DNA of 64,000 nucleotides from Cyclaneusma minus (taxonomy: Eukaryota > Ascomycota > Leotiomycetes > Marthamycetales > Marthamycetaceae). Numbering within the stretch: position 1 is the stretch's first letter; each line of letters starts with the position of its first letter. The stretch lies in NCBI GenBank assembly GCA_037179335.1, contig JAKZHN010000019.1, positions 434,001 through 498,000 of the forward strand. The letters are read 5' to 3'. The position numbers and the translations under genes are program-made. A model generated the notes under the pieces. The model worked only from the letters and a program-made list of their open reading frames with translations, ran no database searches and was not told the DNA's origin. Positions 33,780 through 46,644 of the stretch are shown one piece after another.

Positions 33780-33850
33780 TAAATTTTAAATTATTTTATA
33801 ATAATATTAAATTATTTTATAATAATATTAAATTATTTTATAAAAATATT
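33780..33850. repeat. AT-rich 24-bp tandem repeat
   Basis: Three near-identical units of about 24 bases built on AAATTATTTTATAATAATATT lie in tandem inside the copia interior. Confidence 0.7.
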
Positions 33851-36632
33851 AAAGCAATCGATGTTAATAAATTTATAATATAATAATTTTTTGGGAATAA
33901 TTTTTAAATTAAAATAAAAAACGCATAGGGATCCAAATATTTTAATATTATTAATAAAAACTAAAAATTCATTTTAATTTTTTTTAGGACTGGTAAAATA
34001 GCCTTTAATAACTAGATTAATAAAAACGCGATTGCAAATATAAGCATTATATGTAACAACTTTGTTTTAAAATTTTAGCAATAATTTTATTTTTTAAATA
34101 AAATCCGAATATTAATTTTCAATTACTAAATTCCTTATTTTAGAAGGCTATTCTAATAAAACAAAACTATTACAATAAATTGCGCTTTAATTTCTTTAAT
34201 ATAAATTTATTGCTTAATTGCTTTAAAAAATTTAAAAGCATTATTATTATAGGCTGCTTTAATTCTTTTTCTAAATTGATTTTTAATCTATAATTTTTTT
34301 AAAAGGCTTAAATAGTATTATTTTTAATGGCTAATAGAATGTTCTAGATTTTTTATATAAGACTATAAATAATATATAAAACATATTGGTTTTTATAAAG
34401 GAAATAGTGAAAAAATCCAGCGATATTAATTTTTTTTTAGAAAAGAAAATTAAATTCAATAAAAGCATATATTTAATAAATTTTATAATTAGCTAAAAAA
34501 AGGATTTTAACAAATTTTACTAGTATAGTAATTTCTATAAATATTGCTAATTATAGTATTATTAAAATAGCAGAGTTTTTTATGCTATAAATTAAAAGAA
34601 AAAATTAAAAGGTATAAGATCTAAAGGCTTTAAAAAAGAGAATTATAAAAAAAGCGTTAATTATAATAGTATTTAATTCAGCAATAAAACTATAGCCTTT
34701 ATATTTTTGGCTTATATTAAATACAATATAAAATCCATAATTTACAATTGCATTAATAATTTAATTATTCAATTTATTTTTATAATTGTTTTTATTGAAA
34801 TAATTTAATAAACCAGCTATATATAATTTTCAGCCCAAAATTAAATTAATTTTAAATTTTAAAATAAACAAAATATTTTTTAAAAATAATAATAATCCAT
34901 TTAAATATTTAACTTTTGCAATATTTTAATAAATAATTTATAGCACTCCTTTATTAATTTTTATAATATATAATAGCATTACTTTTTAATTATTTAAAAA
35001 AAAGTATCGGTTAAATATATATAATAATACGCCAATATTTAAAATTCAAATAAAAAAGTAGCTTTACCAATTAGCTTATAATTAATATAAACAATTTTTT
35101 TATTTGTTTTAGAATTAAATAGGATTTTAGCAGCATTATTATTTTTGGGATTAGTATTAATTTTAGCGGCATAGCCATTGGATGTTTTTATAATTAGGCT
35201 TATTTGCAAAACGAGTTTTTTTTGGGCTTTTTTTTCGACGTTATTAAAGCAAGCTTATTGAAAAAGAAAGTAACGGCGAAACAAAAAGCAATAATAATAT
35301 TTAAAAAAATTAAAGCGGGAGCAAAAGCAATAATTACAAGGCTTTATTTTAAAAAAAAGCTTAAAATTATATATTAAATATTAATTGGCAAAAAAAAAGT
35401 CCTTTTTTTAAAAAAAAACCAATAGAAAATAAAACAAACGCTATTGCAAAAATTATAAAAATTAAATTTATTAATTTTACTCTATTAAAATTGTTTTCCA
35501 ATTTTCATAGCAAAAGCATAATTTTTACTATTAGTAATCAATATGCGCTATTCTTTTAAGCATTTTTTTTTAATTTCCATTATAATATTAATTAATATAA
35601 GAATATTAATTATAATAATATAATTATTAAAAAAGGCTTGGCTAAAATAAAGAAATAGAATTTATCGCTATAAATACCAGCGTAGGATTTATTAGCAAAT
35701 ACCAGCTTGCATTAAAGCTTGCAAAACTTATTTTAGGCAAAGCAAATAATAGTATTTTTACCCTAAATAAGAATCTGGATTTTAATAATATATATTAAAT
35801 TAAAAATAGCATTTTTTTTAAAAAAAAGAATAACCCTATAAGTTTTTAGCAATATTATATTTATTAAAAAAAATTATTATTAAAAAAGCCTTTAAATAGG
35901 AAATTAATAGCTTTGGCCTCGGCCTTTTTATACTCCTTTGCATTTTTAATACTTAAAATAGCCTTTTTGCCTCGGCCAATGGATATTTTTTTAAATTTAT
36001 TATTAAATTTATTAATTTAATTCTTAATTAATATAGCAAAAAATACAAATTTTAAATTAGTTTTCAAAATGCCAAATTTAGCAAATAATACGCCACTCTC
36101 GTTAATAATTCTAAAAATAAAAGCAGCGCCAATATATTTAAAAATTGTTTTTTTAATAATAAATTATACGTTTTTTTTATTAAAGCGGACCTTTATATTG
36201 CTAAATTAAACTTTATAATTGGTTTTTAATAGTATCAGAAACGCTTTTTCAATTTCTTTATTATTAAATATATTAGCAAACGTAAAAATAAAAGCAATTA
36301 CCTAGAGGAAAAATAAAAAGAAAATATTATTATAAAAGCTTTTATTTAGCCTTTAATAACAGTTGGTGAGATGGCTTTTGAATTGGCCGAATAAATTATA
36401 AAGGAATTTTTTTATTAATTTTAATCAATTTTATAAATTATTATAATAATATTGGCAAAAAAAGAAAAATAAATAAATTTTTATATTAATTTTAATTATT
36501 CTGCAATAAATTATAATATTAAAAAAAAACTCTACCAAAATACAAAATTTTCATTAAAATAATATTAAAATATCAATTAAAAACAATATTGATTATTTAT
36601 TTAAAAGCTTATGCAATTCCGGTTTTATAATT

Positions 36633-36822
36633 TATTATAAATAAATAAATATAAAGGCATAGAATAAAAATATAAAAAACATTGTATTATATTTAAAAAC
36701 ACTAAAATAGCTAAAAAGTCCAAAGTAAGAATATTTTTACTATGCGGACACTAGTTTCCTTTGGATTTAATTACACGTGATAGCTATTTTACAATAGCTG
36801 CTATTGCACCTATCTCTTAACA
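36633..36822 (-). repeat. 5' LTR of the copia element
   Basis: 190 bp, identical in length to the 3' LTR. It retains some G/C bases lost in the other copy, including a CACGTG at about 36774, so the two LTRs were damaged at different sites. Confidence 0.88.
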
Positions 36823-37392
36823 AAAACCTTATTTTCTATAATAATGCAATTAAAATTATTAATTAAGCAATTATATTTTTATTTAACTTAGTTCCTAAGC
36901 ACTTTTAAAACGCTATTGCCTATAAATTAAAATTTTAAAAGCAATTGCTTTTTATTAAAAGCTATTTTCAGCCCTATAATTATTTCTAACGCTTTAAATT
37001 TAATATTTAAATCCCCAATCATTTTATAAAACTTATATTAAATAATATTAATTTTTAATATAACAAATAATTAAATTTATATAAAAATGCGGAAAAAATA
37101 AAATTGCCAATTTGCAAAAACCATAATTTAATTTTTTAATGGTTTTTTGCAATTAAAAAAATCAACCTTTATTAAATAAATATTTAAATAACGCAATATA
37201 TAAAAGCAATAAAAAATGGATTTAAAAAAGAAATGTTTCCCTAATATAACAATTTTTTAAAAGGTTTTTAAAGCCCTTTATAAATAGAAAATTTTATAGG
37301 ATATTATTCCTGATTTATTTTCTATACTATATATATTACTTTTTATTTTTTAAAGCAATTTTCCATTAAACGCTTTATAAATATCACAATAC

Positions 37393-37575
37393 TAACCTTA
37401 GGTGCCTTAGGCATATGCCCCGGGCACGCGCCACGCGCCCCAAGCCCTTCTATATACCAGGCACGTGTTTTTAGCGCTTTGCGCTAATTTGCAGGAGTTT
37501 TAAAATTTTGCATTTTTTTTAGCTTATAATATTGCTTTATTTTAATTTTTGCCTTGCTTTTAAATTGCTATAATA
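37393..37575 (+). repeat. 5' LTR of the gypsy element
   Basis: It contains one of the few GC-rich patches of the block (GCCCCGGGCACGCGCCACGCGCC at about 37414-37437). The same sites in the 3' copy read TATA-rich, so this part of the 5' copy escaped damage. Confidence 0.75.
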
Positions 37576-40500
37576 ATTTATAAGCTTTTTTTATTGGCTA
37601 ATTTAATTTAAATTTTCTTAAAATAATTATAGTTTTTTATTTTACAAAAAAACAGCAGTCCCAAATTGCGCAAATTTTAAATCCAATTTTAGATTTTAAA
37701 TTTTTTTATTTTAAATTTTATAATTTAATAAATTCTACAATTTTTAAATCAAAAAATCTTGCGCTATATTTTTTATATTTATTGCAGCTATTATAAATGC
37801 AATAGCTAAATAATTCGAACTTATAGGATTTTTGTATTTTAAAGCCGCTTTTAAATATTTTATTAATAAAAAATATAATAGCATTAATTTTAATATTGCT
37901 ATTTTTTTAAAAAAGAAAGTTTTATCGATTTTATAATTAAAAATTATATTCATTTAAAAAACATTCTACGCAATATTAATAGAGCTATAAATAGTTTATT
38001 TAGCTAATTATATAGCAATTGTTTTTTAATATATACGCAATTAAAATCGCCAAATTTCAAAATTAATTTATTAATATTAAAACTATTATTTTTTATTTTA
38101 AAAATAATATTTTTCTCGGCTATTTCCGCCGCCGCGCTAGAAATCCTAAAAAATTTACTGGAGAAAATAAGAATTTTTTAAAGCGTTAAAAGAAATTTCT
38201 AATTTAAATATTAAAATTGCGCTATATTTTGCAAATTAATAATATAATTTATAATATCAATTATAAATAAATTTAATTTTTTATTAAAATAATTAAAAGC
38301 AAAGCTATATACCAATATTATATAAATTTTTTAAAAAATTATATTCAAATATTCTTTTTAAATAGCTTTGGAAAAATATAAAAGCTTTATATAATGCTTT
38401 AATACAGATTTATATTATTTTAAATAAATATAAAAAAGCCAAAAAAGCCAAAAAAAACCCAAAGCTTTATTATATTTTATTTTATATTTAAATTCAAAAT
38501 ATAACTGGCTAATTGGAGCAATAAATTAAAAATAATTAAATTGCGCAACAAAATTTCCAATATCCTAATTAATTATATTAAGTATTTTTTTAAAAAAATC
38601 CGGAAATAATAAATATACCAAATAAATTAAAAATCTTTAATATATTAATAACCGTATTAAAAGTAAGGATTATATTAACAAATTATGCATTGTAAATATC
38701 AGGGCCTTTAAATTTAATAAATTAAAAAAGAACAATAAATTATAGTAATAATAATAGTAATAATTAATTTAAAGCACTTATTCTAATTTCCATTAATCAA
38801 ATTGAAAAATATTTTAATTAAAAAAATCTTATAATTCTGAATATTATATCCGGAGCTATTCGGGTATTTTTTGTAATTTAATAGCAAAAATATTGCTATA
38901 AGTATAAGTTTTGCTTTTATTGCAAAAACTCAAAATACCAAAGCCGGGGCTATATTAAAAAATTAGCCATAAATATTAGAAATATAATTAATAGCTTTGA
39001 TTTTAACAATTAATATAAAAATAGCCAGCTTTAAAATAAATCTTTATTTATATTTAATTTCGAAAATCCCGAAATTAAATAAAAAACATATTAAAAAATT
39101 GGAAAAAATTTAATAATTAGAATTAAAAAAAAATCGAGAAAAATAAAACTAATATTTGGCTATAATAAATAAAGAAATTAGCAAAAGTAGCATTTATAGT
39201 AAAATTAGCCAAAATAGTATTTAAAAATTCAAAATATATTTTCCCTTTTTTTTAAATTTGGCCAAAATAAATATTTTCAATCGGGAAATAATAATTTTCC
39301 AATTTAAATTGCAATTAAAAAATACCAGGAAATATATTATTAATTAATATAGTATTTTTATAGCTTTAAAGCTTATAAAATAAAATATTATTTTACATTT
39401 ATTTTAATAAAGCTTTATAATTAATATTAATTAATTTTATTATTCCCTGAATATATAAGTTTATTTATAAAAGCTTTAATTAGTAATAAATATTTTAATA
39501 TAGGTTTTATTAATAAAAAATTTGCTAAAAAATATAATTTACTTTTATTAGATTTCTTTTAGCCTAAGCTATTAATTTTAATAAATAAAAATCTGCTTTT
39601 TTAATTATTTAAATAATAATAGCTAAAATCGCCATTTAAATAATTTTAAAAAATAAGTCTTTTTTTTTATTAAATTTTATTAAATTTTATTAATTATTTT
39701 TAAATTCCCATAGCTAAAAATTTATAATCCGGCTATTAATTAATTTAAAGAAATATTTTATTAAAAGCAAAATTATTATATTAAAATTTATTTTTTAATT
39801 GGCTATTATTTAATATTAATATATTTCTTTAGCAATATCTTTTTTAAAAAAATAAAAATGGGCCAATTTTTAAAATTATATTTTTCATATTTTTTAAATC
39901 GATATTTTTATATTTATACCAATACTTTCTACATTTCCGATTCTTTTTTGACTTTTTTTTTATTATAAAAAATAGCAATAAAAAAACCAATATATTTTTT
40001 AAAAAAAGCATTTCTTTCAAACAATTAATTAAATTTTTATTTTAAAATAAAATTTCTATATTATGAAAGAAATCCCAACTTAAATAAATTTAAATTTAAA
40101 ATTTGCATAATATATACTAGCCTTTTTAAATTCTTATACCCTGCTAGGAAAATGGCAAATAAAATCCGCATTATTATTAAAAAAATGAAAAAGGCAGTAT
40201 TTTTATTATTTAATGCCCCCGTTTATATTTTTCAATTAATATTGAAAACCCATTAATTTAAATTAAATATACAAAATATTAGAAAAAATGCTACAATTAA
40301 TTTTATTATATTTCCCCGCTAAAAAAAGAATTTAATATATAAGAATTATTTAAAAAATTAAATAATATTTTAAAATTACCGGATTTAATACAAAAACAAT
40401 ATTTTTACGGGCTAACAATATCCAAATAAACTATGCTTTTCATTTTTTGTTATTTATAATAATTTTTTAGCCTTTTGCTATTTTAGGCAAAAAACCTATA

Positions 40501-40949
40501 AGTTTTAAAATATGAATAGGGTAAATAAAATTAAAAAAAAACATTGCAAATTTATAAAAAAAAGCCTAGTTTAAATAATAGAAAAGTTTAAAACAAGCTT
40601 TTTAAATAGCTTTATAATATATTAAATACCGTTTTTTTTAAAAGCCAATAAATTATTTTTAGGCAATTATAAAAGTATAAATTAAATTATTATTTGGTAT
40701 AAAATTGCTATATAATAAAAATTAGCCCTTTTTACTAAGAAAATTAAAATATATTGAAAAATAGCTTAATAAGCAATTTTTCTATAAATTTATTTAAAAA
40801 TCAAAATCAAAATGCGCTATATTGCTAATATTAATTGCCAAATTAAAAGAAAGAAATTAAAATTTATTAAAATTGTAGAAAATTAAATAATATTACTATT
40901 AAAAAAAATCCGCTAATTACAAAAAACCCTAAACGCTATATATAAGGCT

Positions 40950-41730
40950 AAATTTTATACCAAATTTAATATTATTGCAATATTTAATAAATTAGAAATA
41001 GCGGAAAAAAATAAAAAATGGTATTTATTATTCGCTTTAAAATTTTATAACGCTTTGATTTTGTTTTAATATTATATTAATAATATTTCATTTTATTTGC
41101 TAAATAAAATATATATAATGTTTTTTAAATAATTTTTTTAATTTTTTAAACAATTTAAAAAAATATAAAAAATATATTTGGAAAATAATCCGCTGCGTAA
41201 AAAATACCGGCTTTTAAATTAATATTTCTAAATATAAATTTAAAATTATTCATATTAAATACCTGGATTTTTATATTATATTAAATAATATAAAAATAAA
41301 TCCAGATAAAATATTTGCTATTATAATTTGAAAACAACCAATTTGTATTTAAAAACTTTAAAAATTTTAAAAACTTGCAAACCTTTATTAAAAAAAATTG
41401 GAATTTTTTTAAAATAGCTAAGCCATTAAATAGTTTAATTAAAAAAAAAGGGATTTAGAAAAAGGCTTAATAAAATGCTTTTAATAAATCTACATAGGCA
41501 CTTATTTTAGCCCCAATTCCAATTTTTTTAATTATAATAAATAAATAGTTTTAAAAACAAACGCTTTAAACTATGCATTAAAAAAATACGTTTTTAATAT
41601 AAAAATAACGGGATTTTTTAATTTATAGCTTATTTTTCTAAAATTTATAATAAAAAGCTTTCGGCTATTATTAAATGCCTAAAAGAATAAAAACCAGAAA
41701 TTTAAAACTTATTAAAAAAATAGACTAATT
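40950..41730 (+). pseudogene. Gypsy reverse transcriptase / RNase H remnant
   Basis: Plus-strand blocks in family order: FNKLEIAE (for AFNKLRIAEG), YINN, then INISKYKFKIIHIKYLDF and NNIKINPDKIFAII (for the KYLGF..GI.MDPEKV segment), LQTFIKKNWNFFKIAKPLNSLIKK (for LGF.NFYRRFI..FS.IA.PL..L.KK), and RNase H-like NALNYAL followed by a KKLSAIIKCLKE-like segment. Stops interrupt every frame. Confidence 0.8.
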
Positions 41731-42372
41731 ATAATAATTTAAAATACTTTATAATAATTAAATAGCTAAATTAAAAACAAGTCCATTGGTTTAAATTCCT
41801 TTTAGGCTTTAATTTTAAAATTATTTATAAATTAAAATTTGAGGCAATTAAGCCAAATATATTAAACAAGCTTTTAAAAAACCAATTTCAATATATTAAA
41901 AATAAAACATTGCAGTATAAATTAAAAGTATTGCTATTAAGATTAAAATTTTTATTTAAAGCATTAAAAAACTTAATAATAAATTAAAAAAAAAACTTAT
42001 TCTAATACTAATTCCAAATTTAAAGCAAAATTTAAAAAAACGAATTAAAAAAACTATTAAAACAATTTATAAAAATTTAAAAATTGAAATATTGGCATCA
42101 GCTGCTTTCAAAAATAAAAATTTTAAAGCCTGGCTAAAAAACTTGCCTTAAAGTTTTAAAAAACAAATATTTTGTTTTATTTTAAATAAATAAATTATTT
42201 TAAAAAATTTAAAAAGCGCAAATTAAATATAAATACCATTTAACGCCTTTAATTTGGCAATTTAAATTATTTATAGGCATTATTTTACGGCTATAGCTAA
42301 ATATTTAAAAAGGGTTCAAATTTTGGCAAATATTAATTGATATTATTAATAGCTTAAAACATTCCAAAATGT

Positions 42373-42490
42373 TATAAAATATAATATAAAATATAAAATA
42401 TAAAATATAAAATATAAAATATAAAATATAAAATATAAAATAAAATATAAAATATAAAATAAAATATAAAATATATTATAAAATATAAAT
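42373..42490. repeat. (AAAATAT)n 7-bp microsatellite
   Basis: An almost pure array of the 7-mer AAAATAT, with a few 5-base interruptions, lies downstream of the gypsy RNase H remnant. Confidence 0.85.
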
Positions 42491-43995
42491 TTTATAATAA
42501 AATCAAATCTTTTAAATTATTACCCTTTGGAATTTTGCAATTTCTATTAATTTCCTTTAAAATTTAATTAAATATTTTAATAAATTGTATTATATTATTG
42601 CTTAAATGCATTAAAAATGGCCGCAATTATTAATATATTATAATAATAATTTACCAATTTATTAAAATGCGCTATTTTATTTTTATTATAAATTTTAAAG
42701 CTAAAAAGCTTGCAAAAGCCTTTATTAATAGGATTTGTTTTATAATATTTTTAATAATATTATTTTAAATAAAAAAATCCAATTTATTTTTCAATTTTAA
42801 AAATACCTATTTAAAAAACTAAAACTTAAATTAAAATCGTTATTTTTTGTATTTCAAAATAAAAGAATATATCAAATAATTTAATATTTATTTAAAATAA
42901 TATTTAAAAAGCTTTATATTTTTTGCTTAAAATAATTAAATAAATTAGCTATTATTAGCGGAATTTGCTTTTAATAATTAAGGATTTAAAATTACGGGAA
43001 TAATGTTATCTTTTACCAATTATGGATTTTATTTGCAAATAAATATAAAGCTATTTTAGCCTTGTTTTCTAAATATAATCGCGATTTAAAAATAAAAATT
43101 CTATAAAGCCAATATTATTACGAATTAAATAAAAAATGTTGTTATTTAATTTAAAATATTAGTTTAATAATTAATTAATTGTTATAAATATAATACTAAT
43201 ATTTATTATTTTAAAGCCCCGGTTTTTAAAATAAACTAATATATTTATATTAATACCAAAAATATAAAAATCAATTATTTTATAAAAAAGGGAAATAATA
43301 AATAAACCAATTTATAAAAAATATTTAACATATCTAAAAAAGCCTGTTTTTAAATTTTTTCTAATAGTATAAGAATATTTTTTATATTTTTTATATTCTT
43401 TTTAAATTAAAACCAAAAACCAAAAAATTTAAAATTTAAAAAAAATTAATAAGCGAAAAAGCAAGAATATTAAATAAATAAATATATATATAAATACTAA
43501 AAAATGGTAATTTAATATCGTTTTAAATATTTGTAATTAGAATATTTATTTAAATTAGGGCCTAATATATTATATTAAATAAATAAATTATAAATTAAAT
43601 TAGCAATTGGAAATTAATTTCCATGGCTTTAAAAGATACTTATAAAAATAATATTAAAATTATCCGGATAAATTAAAACCCCCAGGCCTTTTTATCAAAT
43701 AAACCTTGTAATATAGCAAAAGCATAATATAGCCTACCGCTTTAATATAAGCAATTGTCCCAATATAAAATTTAAACCAAATTATAATTGCATTTAAAAA
43801 AAGGAAAAGGCCTAAAGAAATTGCAATATAAATAGCAAAAACGGCTATTTAAAAAAAAAGGGAACGGCTTAAAAAAAGCATAATATTAAATATTTTAAAA
43901 AAAGAATAATTGATTTTATAAAGTCTATAAATTATAATTAGAAAATTTCAAAGGATTTTTAGCGCTATTTAAAATAAATAGTAATTTAAAAAAAT

Positions 43996-44198
43996 TAATT
44001 TTAAATGCTTTAAATATATACCCCGGGTATATATTATATATTATACGCCCTATGCCCTTTTATATACCAAACACGTGCTTTTAACGCTTTGCGCTAATTT
44101 ATAAAATTCTTAAAATTTTGCAAAACTAAAGATTTTCTTCTCCAGCTTATAATATCGCTTTACCCTGACCTTTGCCTTGCCCTTAAACTGCCGTGACA
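43996..44198 (+). repeat. 3' LTR of the gypsy element
   Basis: Here the damage pattern is reversed relative to the 5' copy. The first half is damaged, while the last half keeps C/G (TTTACCCTGACCTTTGCCTTGCCC, ACTGCCGTGACA). Confidence 0.75.
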
Positions 44199-46409
44199 AA
44201 TTTTATACCGTAAAAATCCGGCGATAATAATATTTCAAGCGGAAAATCCATTTTTTAATTCAAAAACAAAACAAAAATATTAAAAATAGCTTAAAAAGTA
44301 AATTAATACAAGCTTTAAATGCTTTAAAACAATTCAATTAATATAGCAATTCAGCATTTAAAGCCAATAATATTGTGATATATTTTAATATTTTAAAAAT
44401 TATTAAAAATTATTTATATTGACAATAAACTCCTATAAATTCTACGCTATTATTTTTTACTTAAATATTGAACTTAAAAAAGACTTTATAATTTAAAATA
44501 ATATAGTAAATTCTTTTAATTAAAAGCCGATTTTATTTATATAAATATTTAATTATAATTTTTATTTTTATAATTTTTTATTTAAATATAAAGCATATTT
44601 ATACGCTTATAGCAATTTATATAAAATAATTTAAAACGTTTATTTAACTATATTAGCTTTATATACCTTATAAGCTTTATTTATTTTATATATATATTTC
44701 GATATAATAGCCTTTTTTTTAAATATAATTAACGCCTGTATTAATACCCTTTTTAATACAATTATTTACGCTTTTAAGCCTAAAAGCTTTAAGCAATAAA
44801 ATAGCCTAAACCGTTATTTTTAAATTATATAAAAATTATATAATTTGCTAATTTTAGCGCTATTTTAAAATATTTTTTTTTAATTTTTTTAATATTTATA
44901 ATTTAATTTAATTAAAAAATAGCCTTATATATTTATTAAAAAAAATATTTATTATTATATAAATAATATTATAGCAATATGCGTTTTTAATTAAACAGCT
45001 ATTTTAAAAAACTTTAAATATTTTATTTGCTCCAAATATAATATACGTATTATTGGCCCTTTTTTAAATTTATTAAGTTTTTAAATTATTTAGGATTTTA
45101 ACCAGCAAAAGCTATAAATTAGCCAAAATTAATATATTAATATATTTTAATATTAATTATAGCATTATCGGCCGCAATATTTATTTTTTTATATTATTAT
45201 TATTTAGCTTTATTTTTGTTTTTAATGATAATCCGGTTAATTAAATTTTTATTTAATACTATATAAAATTAACCGGTAAAATCGACTAAATTAGGATTTT
45301 AGCCAAACCGAATATAATACGCGTATATTTAATTTTTGCCTAATTTATTGCCATTTCTTTTTAAATTTATTATAATACTGTTTTTTACTATTTTATTTAT
45401 TTTTATAATATTGCCTATTATAATATTGCTATATATAAACCGCTTGCAAAAATTAAAAAAATAAGGCTAATTAATTTAATTATTGCTAAAAATACAATTT
45501 TTGCCAATTTTAAAAACAAAAAACACTAGCAAGGTTTTATAATTAAATTATTTAATAATATTATTAATTAAAAATCAAATAGGCAAAATACAATCTTTAT
45601 TCTTAATATAAAAGCTAAGCTATTAATTTAATTTTAAGCTGCTAAAAAAATATTTATATAAAAGCGTTTTTTAAAAAATTACTTTATTTTTTAATACTAA
45701 ATTTATTTAGCAATATAATAATTTTTAAAAAATTCGCTTTTTAAAAGCTAATATCTCTTAGCTTATTACCAAGCTTTGCTATATTAATATTTACTATTAT
45801 TAGCTATAAAAAAATTAAAAGCAAAGAATTAAAATTAAATAAATTAAAACGGCAAATGTAATTGCTAATAATATAATAGAAGCTTTTCTTTTCCAAAAAT
45901 ATATTTTTTTAAAATAGCTAAAAATGGAAAATATTAAAACCCTTTTGATATAATACTAAAATTAAATAAAAAATTAAATATATAAATTATTGGTAATTTT
46001 AGCGCTTGCGTTTTTGAATTTTTTTTTTAAAAATATTTGCAAATTTTTAAATATATTTTCATTTAATTTTCTTAAAAATTTAATTACTTTTCATTAATTT
46101 TTGCATTATTAAAAAAATGGTATTTTTAAAAATTATATATTTTTTTTATTTTTCCATTTATTTTTCCATTTTAAATTATTGCGCTGGTTTTTTTTTTTCA
46201 AACTTTATAAATAACTTATAAAGCTTTGCTATATGCTATTTAAATTGGCAATAGCTATAAATTTAAATTTATATAAATTTATTATAAATTTGCAAAAGTA
46301 CTAATTTTTATAATATATTAAAAATTAGAAAAAAAAAAAAAATTCCTATTTATAGCATTTTAAAATAATATCCAATTTTTTTCTATATACAAAAAAGCCT
46401 AAAAAGGTA

Positions 46410-46639
46410 TATTATAAAATAGCAAAATCCGGTACCAAGCCTGGCCCCAATAAAAAATAAATTCGGATATAAAGCGTTATTGCAATATTATACCAAGGGT
46501 TTGGAAAATGGCCAGCTATTTTTAAAAGGCCGCAAAACCTGCTAAAAATATAAATTAAAATAAATATAGCCTGCAAAAAGTCTTCCTTAAAGCTCTCCAG
46601 CCAATTCTACATGTTTTATCCCCTGCCTACTGTTCTACA
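46410..46639. repeat. Right LTR of outer element, outer part undamaged
   Basis: It starts TATTATAAAATAG, the damaged form of TGTTACAGGGTGG. Damage continues to about 46570, after which the sequence becomes GC-normal (CCTGCAAAAAGTCTTCC, CTCTCCAGCC). It is the mirror image of the left LTR's pattern. Confidence 0.88.
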
Positions 46640-46644
46640 CATCT
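46640..46644. repeat. Target-site duplication CATCT (right)
   Basis: This is the exact partner of 30344-30348 and marks the right edge of the outer element and of the RIP block. Confidence 0.88.

Larger units (their letters stand above)
31045..36822 (-). mobile_element. Ty1/copia LTR retrotransposon, full length, RIP-inactivated
   Basis: Two 190-bp LTRs (31045-31234 and 36633-36822) bound 5778 bp, with AAAAC at 31040-31044 and again at 36823-36827 as target duplication. The LTR tips read TATTGG (damaged TGTTGG) and AATA/AACA. Reading the minus strand, AAAGGAG, a polypurine tract, sits directly before the 3' LTR (plus 31235-31241, CTCCTTT). Copia-type reverse transcriptase remnants lie at about 31900-32420 on the minus strand, in the right place near the 3' end. 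No intact frame survives. Confidence 0.9.
37393..44198 (+). mobile_element. Ty3/gypsy LTR retrotransposon, RIP-inactivated
   Basis: Direct repeats at about 37393-37575 and 43996-44198 share CCCCGGGYAYR, CTATATACCA, CACGTG and CGCTTTGCGCTAATTT, with C/T and G/A differences, and are taken as LTRs. Between them, on the plus strand, lie gypsy-type reverse transcriptase and RNase H remnants (about 40950-41730). The length is about 6.8 kb. The exact ends and target duplication could not be fixed: alignment of the two LTRs runs a few bases left of the first TG, and no matching 5-mer is evident. It lies inside the outer element, next to the copia insertion. Confidence 0.8.
30349..46639. mobile_element. 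Outer LTR retrotransposon containing two nested LTR elements (RIP-damaged)
   Basis: The element begins TGTTACAGGG and ends TTCTACA (TG..CA) and is bordered by the same 5 bases, CATCT, at 30344-30348 and 46640-46644. Its two LTRs (30349-30568, 46410-46639) align almost entirely by C/T and G/A differences. Without the copia and gypsy insertions, about 3.7 kb of its own sequence remains, some 3.2 kb of it internal. That interior (30569-31039, 36828-37390, 44200-46409) is so damaged that I cannot name the family or orientation. All frames are riddled with stops; the longest chance ORFs are under 75 codons. The block is extremely AT-rich and is a textbook RIP island. Confidence 0.9.

Noticed and set aside
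30480..46590. The AT-rich block as mitochondrial DNA inserted in the nucleus, or a centromere
   Set aside because: LTR pairs, target duplications and copia/gypsy reverse-transcriptase remnants explain it as RIP-damaged transposons. No mitochondrial gene was recognised.
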